Positions 16,729-24,846 of a DNA stretch of 30,577 nucleotides are shown piece by piece. The first letter of the stretch is position 1; each line of letters begins with the position of its first letter. A program made the translations under genes and the position numbers. Origin of the DNA: MAG-120531 sp038125995 (GTDB taxonomy: Bacteria; Bacteroidota; Bacteroidia; Flavobacteriales; Flavobacteriaceae). Under the pieces are notes generated by a model that ran no database searches, was not told the DNA's origin, and saw nothing but the letters and a program-made list of their open reading frames with translations. The stretch is taken from assembly GCA_038125995.1 (NCBI GenBank), contig JAYPEX010000017.1:1-30577 (forward strand). Direction: 5' to 3'.

Positions 16729-18447
16729 ATGAATTCAATTAGTAAAATATCAGTTATAGGAATACTTACGGTGTCACTTTTAAGCAACTCGTGTAATACT
16801 CCAGTAAACAAAGAATCCCAATCCAACACAAAAGGGAATCCTCCTAACATCGTCTTTATTATGAGTGATGATCACGCGTATCAGGCCATTTCAGCCTACG
16901 ACAACAAACTCATCGAGACTCCAAATATCGATCGCATCGCTCAAATGGGAATGCTTTTTACCAATGCGAGTGTGACCAATTCTATTTGTGCTCCGAGTCG
17001 AGCCACCATTCTCACAGGAAAACACACCCACCTCAACGGCAAGGTAGACAATCACTTTGCTTTTGACGATAGCAATATCACCTTTCCTCAAATTCTGCAA
17101 GAGAATGGATATCAAACAGCCATGTTTGGAAAACTTCATTTTGGCAATAACCCCAAAGGATTTGATCAGTTTAAAATTCTCCCAGGTCAAGGTGCTTATT
17201 GGAACCCTGATTTCATCACCAAGAATGAAGGTGAAATTCGAGTAGAGGGATATGCCACCGATATTATTACCGATTTTACACTTGATTGGTTAGAAGAAGA
17301 ACGCGATCCTTCCAAACCATTCTTATTGATGTATTTACACAAGGCACCACATCGTTCCTGGTATATGGCGAACCGTCATTACGATGACTTTTTAAAAAGA
17401 ACCTTTCCTGAGCCAAGCACTTTATTTGATGACTATTCTGGTATGGGGAATGCTTCTAAGGAAGCTGAAATGAGTATTCTTCACCATATGGGATGGTCTG
17501 GAGACAACAAAGTATTTCCAGAGGTGATGGACGAGATGGGACTCAGTGAAATTGGTTATGACAAATACAGGACTGAGATGATGATGAATCGTATGACTGA
17601 AACTCAAAAAGCCGAATTCAAAGCAGCTTACGCTCCAATTTTTGAAGATTTTAAGAAGAAGTACCCCTCTATGGATTCTAAGGATGTGATGCGTTGGAAA
17701 TACCAACGTTATATGCAGGATTATCTGGGAACCATCAAGGCTGTTGATGAAAATGTAGGTCGTGTACTCGATTATTTAGAGGAACATAACCTTATGGAAA
17801 ACACCATCATCGTGTACACTTCTGATCAAGGGTTTTATTTGGGAGAACACGGATGGTTTGACAAGCGATTTGCTTATAACGAATCCTTTAAAACACCCTT
17901 ACTCGTTTCTTGGAAAGATCATATTAAAGCAGGTTCAAAATCTGATGAGATGGTTCAAAACCTCGACTTTGCACAAACATTTTTAGACGCTGCTGGCATT
18001 GAAGCTCCCAAAGAAATGCAAGGAGAGAGTCTTCGTCCCTTGTTGGAAGAAACTGGAGAGTGGGATCGCGATGCGGTCTATTACCACTATTACGAATATC
18101 CAGCAGAGCACATGGTCAATCGACATTACGCCATTGTCACCAAAGAGTACAAACTCATTCACTACTATTTCTCATTGGATGAATGGGAGCTCATCGATCG
18201 ATTAAAAGATCCTGAGGAACTCACTAATGTATACGATGATCCTGCTTATGCAGAAATACGTTCCGAGCTTCACAAAAAATTAGAGGAACTTCGAGTGCAG
18301 TACAAGGATAGTGACCAGCTCAGTGATGAATACATTGATAAATTTTTAGCCGATGCTGTTGAGGGTAAGGTCTTTGGACTCACCAAAGAAAAAGCAACTG
18401 AAATTCAAGCCAAAAGAGCAGCTGATAAAGCAGCTTTAAAAAAATAA
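16729..18447 (+). CDS. S1-family sulfatase lipoprotein, QAISAY type
   Basis: Sulfatase of 572 residues with lipobox LSNSC (C22), so anchored in a membrane. IMSDDHAYQAISAY (about 44-57) holds the metal-binding aspartates, CAPSR carries C87, and SDQGFYLGEHGWFDKRF is the second metal-site region. The segment usually reading GKWH is GKLHFG here: Lys and His kept, Trp lost. The sequence resembles sugar sulfatases of the kind that act on 6-O-sulfated hexosamines, but this assignment is tentative. It shares HKAPHR, a QRYMQDYL segment and YYHYYE(Y)PAEHMV-like stretches with the minus-strand sulfatase at 20992, marking the two as paralogues. A lysine/alanine-rich tail ends the protein. Six bases separate it from the esterase. 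Confidence 0.93.
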   Translation: MNSISKISVIGILTVSLLSNSCNTPVNKESQSNTKGNPPNIVFIMSDDHAYQAISAYDNKLIETPNIDRIAQMGMLFTNASVTNSICAPSRATILTGKHTHLNGKVDNHFAFDDSNITFPQILQENGYQTAMFGKLHFGNNPKGFDQFKILPGQGAYWNPDFITKNEGEIRVEGYATDIITDFTLDWLEEERDPSKPFLLMYLHKAPHRSWYMANRHYDDFLKRTFPEPSTLFDDYSGMGNASKEAEMSILHHMGWSGDNKVFPEVMDEMGLSEIGYDKYRTEMMMNRMTETQKAEFKAAYAPIFEDFKKKYPSMDSKDVMRWKYQRYMQDYLGTIKAVDENVGRVLDYLEEHNLMENTIIVYTSDQGFYLGEHGWFDKRFAYNESFKTPLLVSWKDHIKAGSKSDEMVQNLDFAQTFLDAAGIEAPKEMQGESLRPLLEETGEWDRDAVYYHYYEYPAEHMVNRHYAIVTKEYKLIHYYFSLDEWELIDRLKDPEELTNVYDDPAYAEIRSELHKKLEELRVQYKDSDQLSDEYIDKFLADAVEGKVFGLTKEKATEIQAKRAADKAALKK

Positions 18448-18453
18448 TGTCCC

Positions 18454-18987
18454 ATGAAAAAAATAATCACAATCCTTGTACTAGGAATGATTCCCGTTTT
18501 AAGTTTGGCACAAACGGGATACAAGTTTCAAGAAAACATCACCTATCGATCGGAATCGTTTTACAAAACCGAATACCAAAAAGAACGCTGTGTATTAGAC
18601 ACCTACATTCCTGAAGGGGTGAGTGATTTTCCAACCTTGGTGTATTTTCACGGAGGCGGATTAAAAGGCGGCAACAAAAACATTCCTGAATACCTCAAAG
18701 GAAAAGGGATTGCCGTAATTGCTGCCAACTACCGTTTNNNNNNNNNNNNNNNNNNNNNNNNNNNNNNNNNNNNNNNNNNNNNNNNNNNNNNNNNNNNNNN
18801 NNNNNNNNNNNNNNNNNNNNNNNNNNNNNNNNNNNNNTACATGTGGCGCATGATGCAACTCGTAAAACACCCGAAAACAGAACTATACGAACTCGATGGC
18901 TATGGACATAATATGGTCTATCCAGCGATTCCAATAGTTGTGAAAACCATTGAAGAACTCACTAAAGCCATTGATGCTATAGACTAA
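18454..18987 (+). CDS. Exported alpha/beta hydrolase (esterase), interrupted by assembly gap
   Basis: Carboxylesterase-like protein with a Sec signal (MKKIITILVLGMIPVLSLAQ). The oxyanion-hole motif YFHGGGLKGG is near residue 68 and the strand AVIAANYR ends at the gap. After the gap, YMWRMMQL and YELDGYGHNM give the C-terminal region with the catalytic histidine. The frame reads through if the gap is 100 bases, giving 177 residues, but this family is usually about 280-310. The nucleophile segment (GxSAG) and the acid must therefore lie in missing sequence, and the gap is longer than its placeholder. The gene lies six bases after a sulfatase, so a role in removing acyl groups from sulfated glycans is plausible but inferred. 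Confidence 0.85.
   Translation: MKKIITILVLGMIPVLSLAQTGYKFQENITYRSESFYKTEYQKERCVLDTYIPEGVSDFPTLVYFHGGGLKGGNKNIPEYLKGKGIAVIAANYRXXXXXXXXXXXXXXXXXXXXXXXXXXXXXXXXXXYMWRMMQLVKHPKTELYELDGYGHNMVYPAIPIVVKTIEELTKAIDAID
18738..18837. other. Assembly gap 2 (100 N)
   Basis: Exactly 100 N inside the esterase gene. Comparison with the usual length of the family suggests about 300-450 bases are really missing, including the catalytic serine region. The downstream frame agrees with the upstream one only under the 100-base assumption, which has a one-in-three chance of happening anyway. Confidence 0.95.
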
Positions 18988-18995
18988 GTTTAAGC

Positions 18996-19160
18996 TCAAC
19001 GTATAGTGACCGGATGGATATGAACGTCATAGCTTGATAAGGTCACTGTAATTGATTGATTGATTGGATTGTAAGTTGAAAAATTGACTGGAAGTAATTT
19101 TTACTGTGTGGGGGTGAATTGAAGTCCCTTGAATATTATAGGTCTTATCACTTCCAAATC
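18996..19160 (-). pseudogene. Possible decayed 3' remnant of a gene, downstream of the GH43-like gene
   Basis: After the GH43-like stop (19161-19163) the same minus-strand frame continues for 55 codons with a single internal stop (19101-19103) before TGA at 18996-18998. The last 34 codons read like a beta-strand-rich protein end, including NFSTYNPINQSITVTLSSYD and VHIHPVTIR. This resembles the C-terminal strand domain of a glycoside hydrolase. A different minus-strand frame over 19053-19154 is also open. I read this as a possible eroded gene tail left by rearrangement. There is no start codon or ribosome-binding context, the match to a family is by eye only, and chance reading in a 170-base spacer is a real alternative. 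Confidence 0.28.
19051..19066. repeat. Tetranucleotide microsatellite (ATTG)4
   Basis: Four perfect tandem ATTG units, followed after one G by a fifth. They sit in the convergent spacer between the esterase and the GH43-like gene, inside the possible gene remnant. A change of one unit would shift any reading frame crossing it. Confidence 0.8.
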
Positions 19161-20990
19161 TTATTGTATCATTTGAATATCACTTCTTTCTGAAATTCCA
19201 TTTTCATTAAATGCTTCGATTGAAAAATAATATGAGGTATCCCGATCCAAACATCTCATAAAATGAGTATTGGTATCATAAACCAACCATGATTGATACA
19301 ATTTATCAGGAGCAATTCCCCAACGAATATTATACCCTTGAGCCCCTTCAATAGCATTCCAAGAAAAAGCAACATTCCTGCGATCTATTTGACGATTTAT
19401 CTCAAAATTAGACACCTGATTTGGAACTTCTCCATAACCTAAACCAAAAACTCTGAGTTCAGACATCGCGAAATTGGCACCGGGAACTTCAATGTTATTA
19501 TAGCGGACGTATTTTGCATTGACAGGGGTCTCTAATTCTATATACGCATTGGGTGTGTCTTTTTGACTCTTACTTCTATCGACCACCGTTTGCCAATTCA
19601 CTCCATCGTCGGATACCTCAATACTAAAACGGTGCTTTAAGCCTTCTATACGGGTGTAAATCCCCGATTCAAAATCGTGAAAATTTAACTGAAAAGCGTA
19701 AATTTTTCCTGATTGCTTCATATCAATTTGAATCCATTGTTGGTCATCATTCGCCTGAGCAATCCAAAAAGATTTTGGGTTCTCATCTGTCAATACATTC
19801 GAAATAATAGCACCCTGTTCATTTTTTTCAAGTGGTAATTCTGTTACTTTAACCTCATCATCATTTGAGGTAAATTTATCAACTTGAGAGAGTGAAGATG
19901 AAACTAAAACCGATCCCTTATAGGAAAGCAACATCCACCCATTGTGCTGACCAGATTTTGTAGGATGGCCAGCTCCAAAACGAGGATAATCTCCATAATC
20001 TGTATTGGTATACATTAGTCCATCATCATCAAAATAAGTTGGAAACATACAAAGTCGACGTTCCCACTGAGAATTTGACGCTAAAGCCATCGTAGCAAAA
20101 TGCCAATACTGTCCATTGGTTTGTTTTAAAGTAATTCCATGGCCCGCTCCATTGGTAAATCCACCAGGTTTAAAACTCATCGGATTGCTTTTCATATAGG
20201 TAAATGGTCCCAGTGGTGAGTCTCCTATATAAACCCCATCTGCGTAGACATTAAATTGTGTACCTGGAGCAGCATATTGCAAATAATACTTTCCGTTGTA
20301 TTTCGTAATAGAAGCTCCCTCCATATAGCCTTCCTTTAAGGTTGGATGAAAATTATTCTCTCCAAAACGCTCCCAACCGTGTTCTTCCTCAACAAGATTA
20401 ATCAAGTCTTTTCGAACTCCTGTTTCTAAAAAACGATCCTTTCTGTTGAGCATCTTAACGCGAATAGGGTGAACGTTTGAAGATCCCCAGTATAAATACG
20501 ATTTCCCATCATCATCGATGAATAATTCAGAATCTTGAATGTTATTTGAAATAGATGCTGTAGGATTCCACAATCCACTTTTAGGATCATCAGTATAGAG
20601 TATGCTTCCATAACCAGCAGGGTCCCCAGCAAAATAAACCAAGGAATCATTGTAATTAAAAGCTGTTGGTGCATTACTTCCTTCGAAAAACCACTGTTGT
20701 GGCTTAATAAATTTCCAATGCACTAGATCTTTTGAATGCCAATAACCAAAAGATCGCGTAACAAACATATAGTATTCTCCTTTGAATTCAATTACTGCAG
20801 GATCGGCTCCTGAACGATACGAAATATTTCTGCTTGAATTGTAAACCATATAGCTATAATCAATATCTATAGGATTGCAATAGGTTGTTCCCTGATAATC
20901 TGTATTAGTAATAGAATCATCGGATTCTTTTGTCAAACAGGAATTACTTAGTATCCCTATAACAAACAAGACAAATAGTTTATTCTTCAT
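19161..20990 (-). CDS. GH43-like glycoside hydrolase lipoprotein with discoidin and FN3-like domains
   Basis: Protein of 609 residues from ATG 20990, one base after the upstream sulfatase stop; a longer frame from 21002 overlaps that gene and weakens the leader. The lipobox is LSNSC (C18). The catalytic five-bladed propeller fills about residues 30-380: D63 in GADPAVI is the likely general base, QDSELFIDDDGKSYLYWG holds the modulating aspartate region, and EGASITKYNGKYYLQYA supplies the probable acid glutamate. TNGAGHGITLKQTNGQYWHF is characteristic of GH43-type proteins with discoidin modules. A discoidin (F5/8 type C) domain spans about 395-515 and an FN3-like domain about 520-605. It is co-transcribed with the sulfatase at 20992. 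Linkage specificity is unknown; arabinose- or xylose-type linkages are the family's usual targets. Confidence 0.88.
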   Translation of the reverse strand: MKNKLFVLFVIGILSNSCLTKESDDSITNTDYQGTTYCNPIDIDYSYMVYNSSRNISYRSGADPAVIEFKGEYYMFVTRSFGYWHSKDLVHWKFIKPQQWFFEGSNAPTAFNYNDSLVYFAGDPAGYGSILYTDDPKSGLWNPTASISNNIQDSELFIDDDGKSYLYWGSSNVHPIRVKMLNRKDRFLETGVRKDLINLVEEEHGWERFGENNFHPTLKEGYMEGASITKYNGKYYLQYAAPGTQFNVYADGVYIGDSPLGPFTYMKSNPMSFKPGGFTNGAGHGITLKQTNGQYWHFATMALASNSQWERRLCMFPTYFDDDGLMYTNTDYGDYPRFGAGHPTKSGQHNGWMLLSYKGSVLVSSSLSQVDKFTSNDDEVKVTELPLEKNEQGAIISNVLTDENPKSFWIAQANDDQQWIQIDMKQSGKIYAFQLNFHDFESGIYTRIEGLKHRFSIEVSDDGVNWQTVVDRSKSQKDTPNAYIELETPVNAKYVRYNNIEVPGANFAMSELRVFGLGYGEVPNQVSNFEINRQIDRRNVAFSWNAIEGAQGYNIRWGIAPDKLYQSWLVYDTNTHFMRCLDRDTSYYFSIEAFNENGISERSDIQMIQ

Positions 20991-20991
20991 C

Positions 20992-22650
20992 TTAACGCTC
21001 AATTAGTTTATCAGATCTTCCCCTTAATTTTTCAAAGTTTTTATAGGCACGATCTACTTTTTCTTTAGGAGTCTTCTTAAATTCATTATCAGTCACACCG
21101 TACTGAGCCTGTAATTCTTTTAGTCGAGCGTATAGTTGTAATTGAACCTCAGCATATTGTTCGTCTCCGTAACGATTGTTTGCCTCTGTCGGGTCCTTTT
21201 CTAAATCGTATAGCTCCCATTGATCATTATCGTCGTAAAAATGCATCAATTTATAGCGATCTGTTCTCACACCGTAATGACGTTTAACCATATGAAAGGC
21301 TGGAAAATCATAATAGTGATAATAAATAGCATCTCTAAATACTCCTTCAGAATTATTTTCAACTAATGATTTGAGTGATTTTCCTTGAAAATCTTCAGGA
21401 ATAGGTACCCCTGCATAATCTAAAAAGGTAGGAGCAAAATCCAAGTTTTGAGTCATATCTTCAATCACTGTCCCTGCTTTAATTCCTTTTGGATATCTCA
21501 TCACCATTGGCATTACAAGAGAAGGTTCATACATAAAACGCTTGTCAAACCAACCATTTTCTCCCAAATAAAAGCCCTGATCAGTTGTGTAAATAACGAT
21601 CGTATTCTCGGATAAACCGGATTCGTCTAAATAATCTAATAGCACTCCTACTCCATCATCAACAGCTCTAATAGTTGCTAAATAATCTTGCATATAGCGT
21701 TGAAACTTCCACTCAGCAAGAGCTTTACCGCTGAGATTCGCCTTATGAAAAGCGTTGTTTTTTGGCAAATAAGCAGCATCCCAAATTGCTCTTTGTTCTA
21801 CATTCATTCTAGTAAAATCTCTAGTCCAAGGATTGTGTGCTAGCTCTGTAGATCCGTACTCTTTGCTCATTCGAAGATCATGTCCCTCATACATGTCGTT
21901 ATAGATGGTTTGCAATTGATCATCTGAAGCCTCTTGCTTTTCGAAATGTCGGTAATAACTATCTGGTATCGGAAATTGAATTGAATCAAATAAATGAAGG
22001 TAACGAAGAGGTGGCATCCAATTTCGATGTGGTGCCTTGTGATGTACCATCATCATGATTGGTTTACCAGAATCTTTATTGGCCTTCAAAAAATTTAGTG
22101 CCTTTTCAGTTATAAGATCTGTGGCATATCCTGTTTCAATAATCGTATCGTATTTCTTATCCTTAGAATCAGATTCGTGTATAAACTCAGGATTGTAATA
22201 ATTTCCCTGGTCGTTTAGAATATCCCAAGAATCAAATCCTTGTGGAGCTCCACCAATATGCCACTTTCCAAAGAGAGCGGTCGTATAGTTGTGTTTCTGA
22301 AGCATTTTTGGAAAAGTTCGTTGATTGTTATCAAACTGCTCACCATTCATTCTAAATCCATTGATATGAGAATGCAAACCCGTTAATACTACTGCTCTAC
22401 TTGGGCCACAAAGAGAATTCGTGCAATAATTGCGCTTAAACAAGGCTCCTTCTTTTGCAATACGATCAATATTTGGAGTTGGGGCTAATTGACTTACAGG
22501 ATGACCATAGGCGCTAATGGCTTGCTCGGCGTGATCATCAGCCATGATATAGATAATATTAGGTGCTTGAGCGACTTCTTGATCTTTTTCAGAACACGAA
22601 AAGACAAAGAACATACTCAAGAACATTCCAAGAGGAAATAAGTGCTTCAT
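20992..22650 (-). CDS. S1-family sulfatase lipoprotein, CGPSR type
   Basis: Sulfatase of 552 residues with lipobox VFSC (C19). IMADDHAEQAISAYGH holds the metal-binding aspartates. The modification motif is CGPSR (C81), GKWHIGG follows, and TTDQGFYLGENGWFDKRFMY is the second metal region. It is paralogous to the plus-strand sulfatase at 16729, with the same QAISAY, HKAPHR and QRYMQDYLATIRAVD segments, but differs at the substrate loops, as expected for related enzymes acting on different positions or residues. It is the first gene of a two-gene minus-strand operon with the GH43-like lipoprotein, whose start is one base after this stop. Its promoter region runs into assembly gap 3. Confidence 0.93.
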   Translation of the reverse strand: MKHLFPLGMFLSMFFVFSCSEKDQEVAQAPNIIYIMADDHAEQAISAYGHPVSQLAPTPNIDRIAKEGALFKRNYCTNSLCGPSRAVVLTGLHSHINGFRMNGEQFDNNQRTFPKMLQKHNYTTALFGKWHIGGAPQGFDSWDILNDQGNYYNPEFIHESDSKDKKYDTIIETGYATDLITEKALNFLKANKDSGKPIMMMVHHKAPHRNWMPPLRYLHLFDSIQFPIPDSYYRHFEKQEASDDQLQTIYNDMYEGHDLRMSKEYGSTELAHNPWTRDFTRMNVEQRAIWDAAYLPKNNAFHKANLSGKALAEWKFQRYMQDYLATIRAVDDGVGVLLDYLDESGLSENTIVIYTTDQGFYLGENGWFDKRFMYEPSLVMPMVMRYPKGIKAGTVIEDMTQNLDFAPTFLDYAGVPIPEDFQGKSLKSLVENNSEGVFRDAIYYHYYDFPAFHMVKRHYGVRTDRYKLMHFYDDNDQWELYDLEKDPTEANNRYGDEQYAEVQLQLYARLKELQAQYGVTDNEFKKTPKEKVDRAYKNFEKLRGRSDKLIER

Positions 22651-22690
22651 TTATTCAATTTTAATAGGTGACGTAGTTGTTTTGATTAAG

Positions 22691-22790
22691 NNNNNNNNNN
22701 NNNNNNNNNNNNNNNNNNNNNNNNNNNNNNNNNNNNNNNNNNNNNNNNNNNNNNNNNNNNNNNNNNNNNNNNNNNNNNNNNNNNNNNNNN
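22691..22790. other. Assembly gap 3 (100 N)
   Basis: Exactly 100 N between the divergent sulfatase (start 22650) and the DUF1080 gene. The downstream frame is open right up to the gap edge at 22791, so the gap hides the N-terminus of the DUF1080 protein and any divergent promoters. Confidence 0.95.
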
Positions 22791-23504
22791 GACCCTCAGG
22801 TACCACAAGTGAGTTACTTAAAAAATCAATTGACTGATCTGGAAAAAAGAAAAGGTTGGAGATTGCTTTGGGATGGACAAACTACAGAGGGATGGATCAG
22901 TGCTAAAGCTGATCATTTTCCAAAATTGGGTTGGGAACTCAAAGACGGAGAACTCACTGTTCTCGAATCTGGAGGTGGTGAAGCAGAGCACGGAGGAGAT
23001 ATCGTTACCGTTGACAACTTCAGAAACTTTGAACTCTCCTTAGAATTTAAAATAACTGAGGGGGCTAATTCAGGAATCAAATATTTTGTGGACCCTAGTC
23101 TAAATAAAGGCAAAGGATCTGCTATTGGACTCGAATATCAACTTCTCGACAATGAAAAGCATCCTGACGCTAAAATGGGCGTCAAAGGAAATCGAACCTT
23201 GGGATCACTCTATGATTTAATTCCGGCCCACAACCTTTCAGAAAATAGTTCCTATTTGAGATTCAAAGGAGTTAATCAGTGGAACAGAGCTAGAATTAAA
23301 GTCGTTGATGGAGCAGTTGAACACTGGTTAAACGGAGTTAAAATTGTAGAATTCAACCGTTATACTCAAATCTTTGAAAGCCTAGTTAACTATAGTAAAT
23401 ACAATGTTTATCCTGGTTTTGGACAGGCTAATGAAGGTAAAATACTCCTTCAAGATCACGGAAATCAAGTATCTTTTAGATCAATCAAAATAAGAGAATT
23501 TTAA
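22791..23504 (+). CDS. DUF1080 / 3-keto-disaccharide hydrolase-family protein, 5' end in gap
   Basis: Protein of the DUF1080 family (PF06439), now linked to hydrolysis of 3-keto-glycosides, with a concanavalin-like sandwich fold. The domain opens with GWRLLWDGQTTEGW, followed by GWELKDGELTVL, the GGGEAEHGGDIVT loop, NFELSLEFKITEGANSGIKY and ending in RSIKIREF. The frame is open from the gap edge (D-P-Q-V-P-Q before V-S-Y-L), so the GTG at 22809 is not a reliable start; a signal peptide is expected in the missing part. One base separates its stop from the first Gfo/Idh/MocA gene. This pairing fits a pathway in which a sugar is oxidised at C3 and the weakened glycosidic bond is then cleaved. 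Confidence 0.88.
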   Translation, partial: DPQVPQVSYLKNQLTDLEKRKGWRLLWDGQTTEGWISAKADHFPKLGWELKDGELTVLESGGGEAEHGGDIVTVDNFRNFELSLEFKITEGANSGIKYFVDPSLNKGKGSAIGLEYQLLDNEKHPDAKMGVKGNRTLGSLYDLIPAHNLSENSSYLRFKGVNQWNRARIKVVDGAVEHWLNGVKIVEFNRYTQIFESLVNYSKYNVYPGFGQANEGKILLQDHGNQVSFRSIKIREF

Positions 23505-23505
23505 G

Positions 23506-24840
23506 ATGAGTAGAAGAACCTTTATCAAACAGACCGCCCTTGGAGCTACAGCCCTGAGCGTAGCACCATCACTGATGAGTATGAGCAAAAGCAGTTACAA
23601 TCGCATCCTTGGTGCAAACGATCGAATACATATTGGCTTTATTGGACTTGGTAGGCGTTATCCCGCCTATATTCCCTCCCTTTTAAACAATAATAACAAC
23701 ATACACCTTTCGTATCTCTGTGATGTGATGCAATCACAAATCGATAAGCGCCAAGCGGAATTAAAAGAAAAGTTGGATTATATGCCAACCGCCACCGATG
23801 ATATTCGAAGAGTTTTGGATGATCAAGAGGTCGATGCGGTATTTAACGCTACACCTGATCACTGGCATACTCCAGGGACATTGATGGCGTTAAAGGCCGG
23901 TAAACACGTTTACGTTGAAAAACCTTGTTCGAATACAATGGAAGAAAATGAACTGATCGTAGCTGCTCAAAAAAAATACGGAAAATTCGTTCAAATGGGG
24001 AACCAACAACGCTCATCGGACTACACCATCAAACTTATGCAAGACATTGTCAATGGAGCCATTGGAACACCTTATAAAGCTGTGGCTTTTTACAGAAATG
24101 CAAGAGGTCGCGTTCCCAACCAACAGGCTGCAGCTATTCCTGAAGGTTTAAACTGGGAACTCTTTCAAGGTCCGGCACCTAGAAGAGCCTATACCTCTGA
24201 AACATGGGATTACAACTGGCATTGGTACGGTTGGGATTACGGAACTGCTGAGGCTGGAAATAACGGTACTCACGAATTGGATATCGCTCGTTGGGCACTA
24301 GGAGTTAGATTCCCTAAATCTGTTTCTGTAGATGGTAGAAAAAACCATTTCTTAGACGATGGTTGGGATATGTACGACACCATGGAAGCCAAATTTAAGT
24401 TTGAAAATAACAAGACCATCGTTTGGGATGGCAAGAGTCGAAACAATTACGACACCTATGGTGGAGGAAGAGGAACAGTGATTTACGGAAGTGAAGGTTC
24501 TGCCTTTGTCAATCGATCCAGATGGGCCTTATTTGATCGCAATGGAAAACAAGTGAGTGGCGCTGATTCAGAGGCAAAAGAAACAGGGGTACAATTAGGT
24601 GGTGAGGGTGAAATGTCTACAGCACATGTCGATAATTTCTTTAATACCATAAGAGGTATAGCTCAATTAAACGCTCCAATTGACGACGCAGCTGTGTCTA
24701 TGGCAATGGTTCATTACATCAATTTAGCATATCGTGTCGGTGAAGATTTCAACATCAATACAGACGGAAGCATTGACCACAAAAAAGCCATGAAGCTATG
24801 GAGTAGAGCATACGAGAATGGATGGAAACCAACCTTATAA
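23506..24840 (+). CDS. Gfo/Idh/MocA-family oxidoreductase with Tat signal
   Basis: NAD(P)-dependent sugar oxidoreductase-like protein, 444 residues. A twin-arginine leader (MSRRTFIKQTALGATALS) indicates export of a folded protein, possibly with bound cofactor. The Rossmann loop is GFIGLGRRY near residue 45; DAVFNATPDHWHTPGTLMAL and the active-site EKPCSNTMEEN (near 145) carry the conserved lysine of the family. GNNGTHELDIARWALG near 255 supplies the conserved histidine region. It lies between the DUF1080 gene and a second Gfo/Idh/MocA gene, spaced by 1 and 6 bases. I infer that it oxidises or reduces a sugar at C3 together with its neighbours. The substrate is unproven. Confidence 0.9.
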   Translation: MSRRTFIKQTALGATALSVAPSLMSMSKSSYNRILGANDRIHIGFIGLGRRYPAYIPSLLNNNNNIHLSYLCDVMQSQIDKRQAELKEKLDYMPTATDDIRRVLDDQEVDAVFNATPDHWHTPGTLMALKAGKHVYVEKPCSNTMEENELIVAAQKKYGKFVQMGNQQRSSDYTIKLMQDIVNGAIGTPYKAVAFYRNARGRVPNQQAAAIPEGLNWELFQGPAPRRAYTSETWDYNWHWYGWDYGTAEAGNNGTHELDIARWALGVRFPKSVSVDGRKNHFLDDGWDMYDTMEAKFKFENNKTIVWDGKSRNNYDTYGGGRGTVIYGSEGSAFVNRSRWALFDRNGKQVSGADSEAKETGVQLGGEGEMSTAHVDNFFNTIRGIAQLNAPIDDAAVSMAMVHYINLAYRVGEDFNINTDGSIDHKKAMKLWSRAYENGWKPTL

Positions 24841-24846
24841 TTGAAA

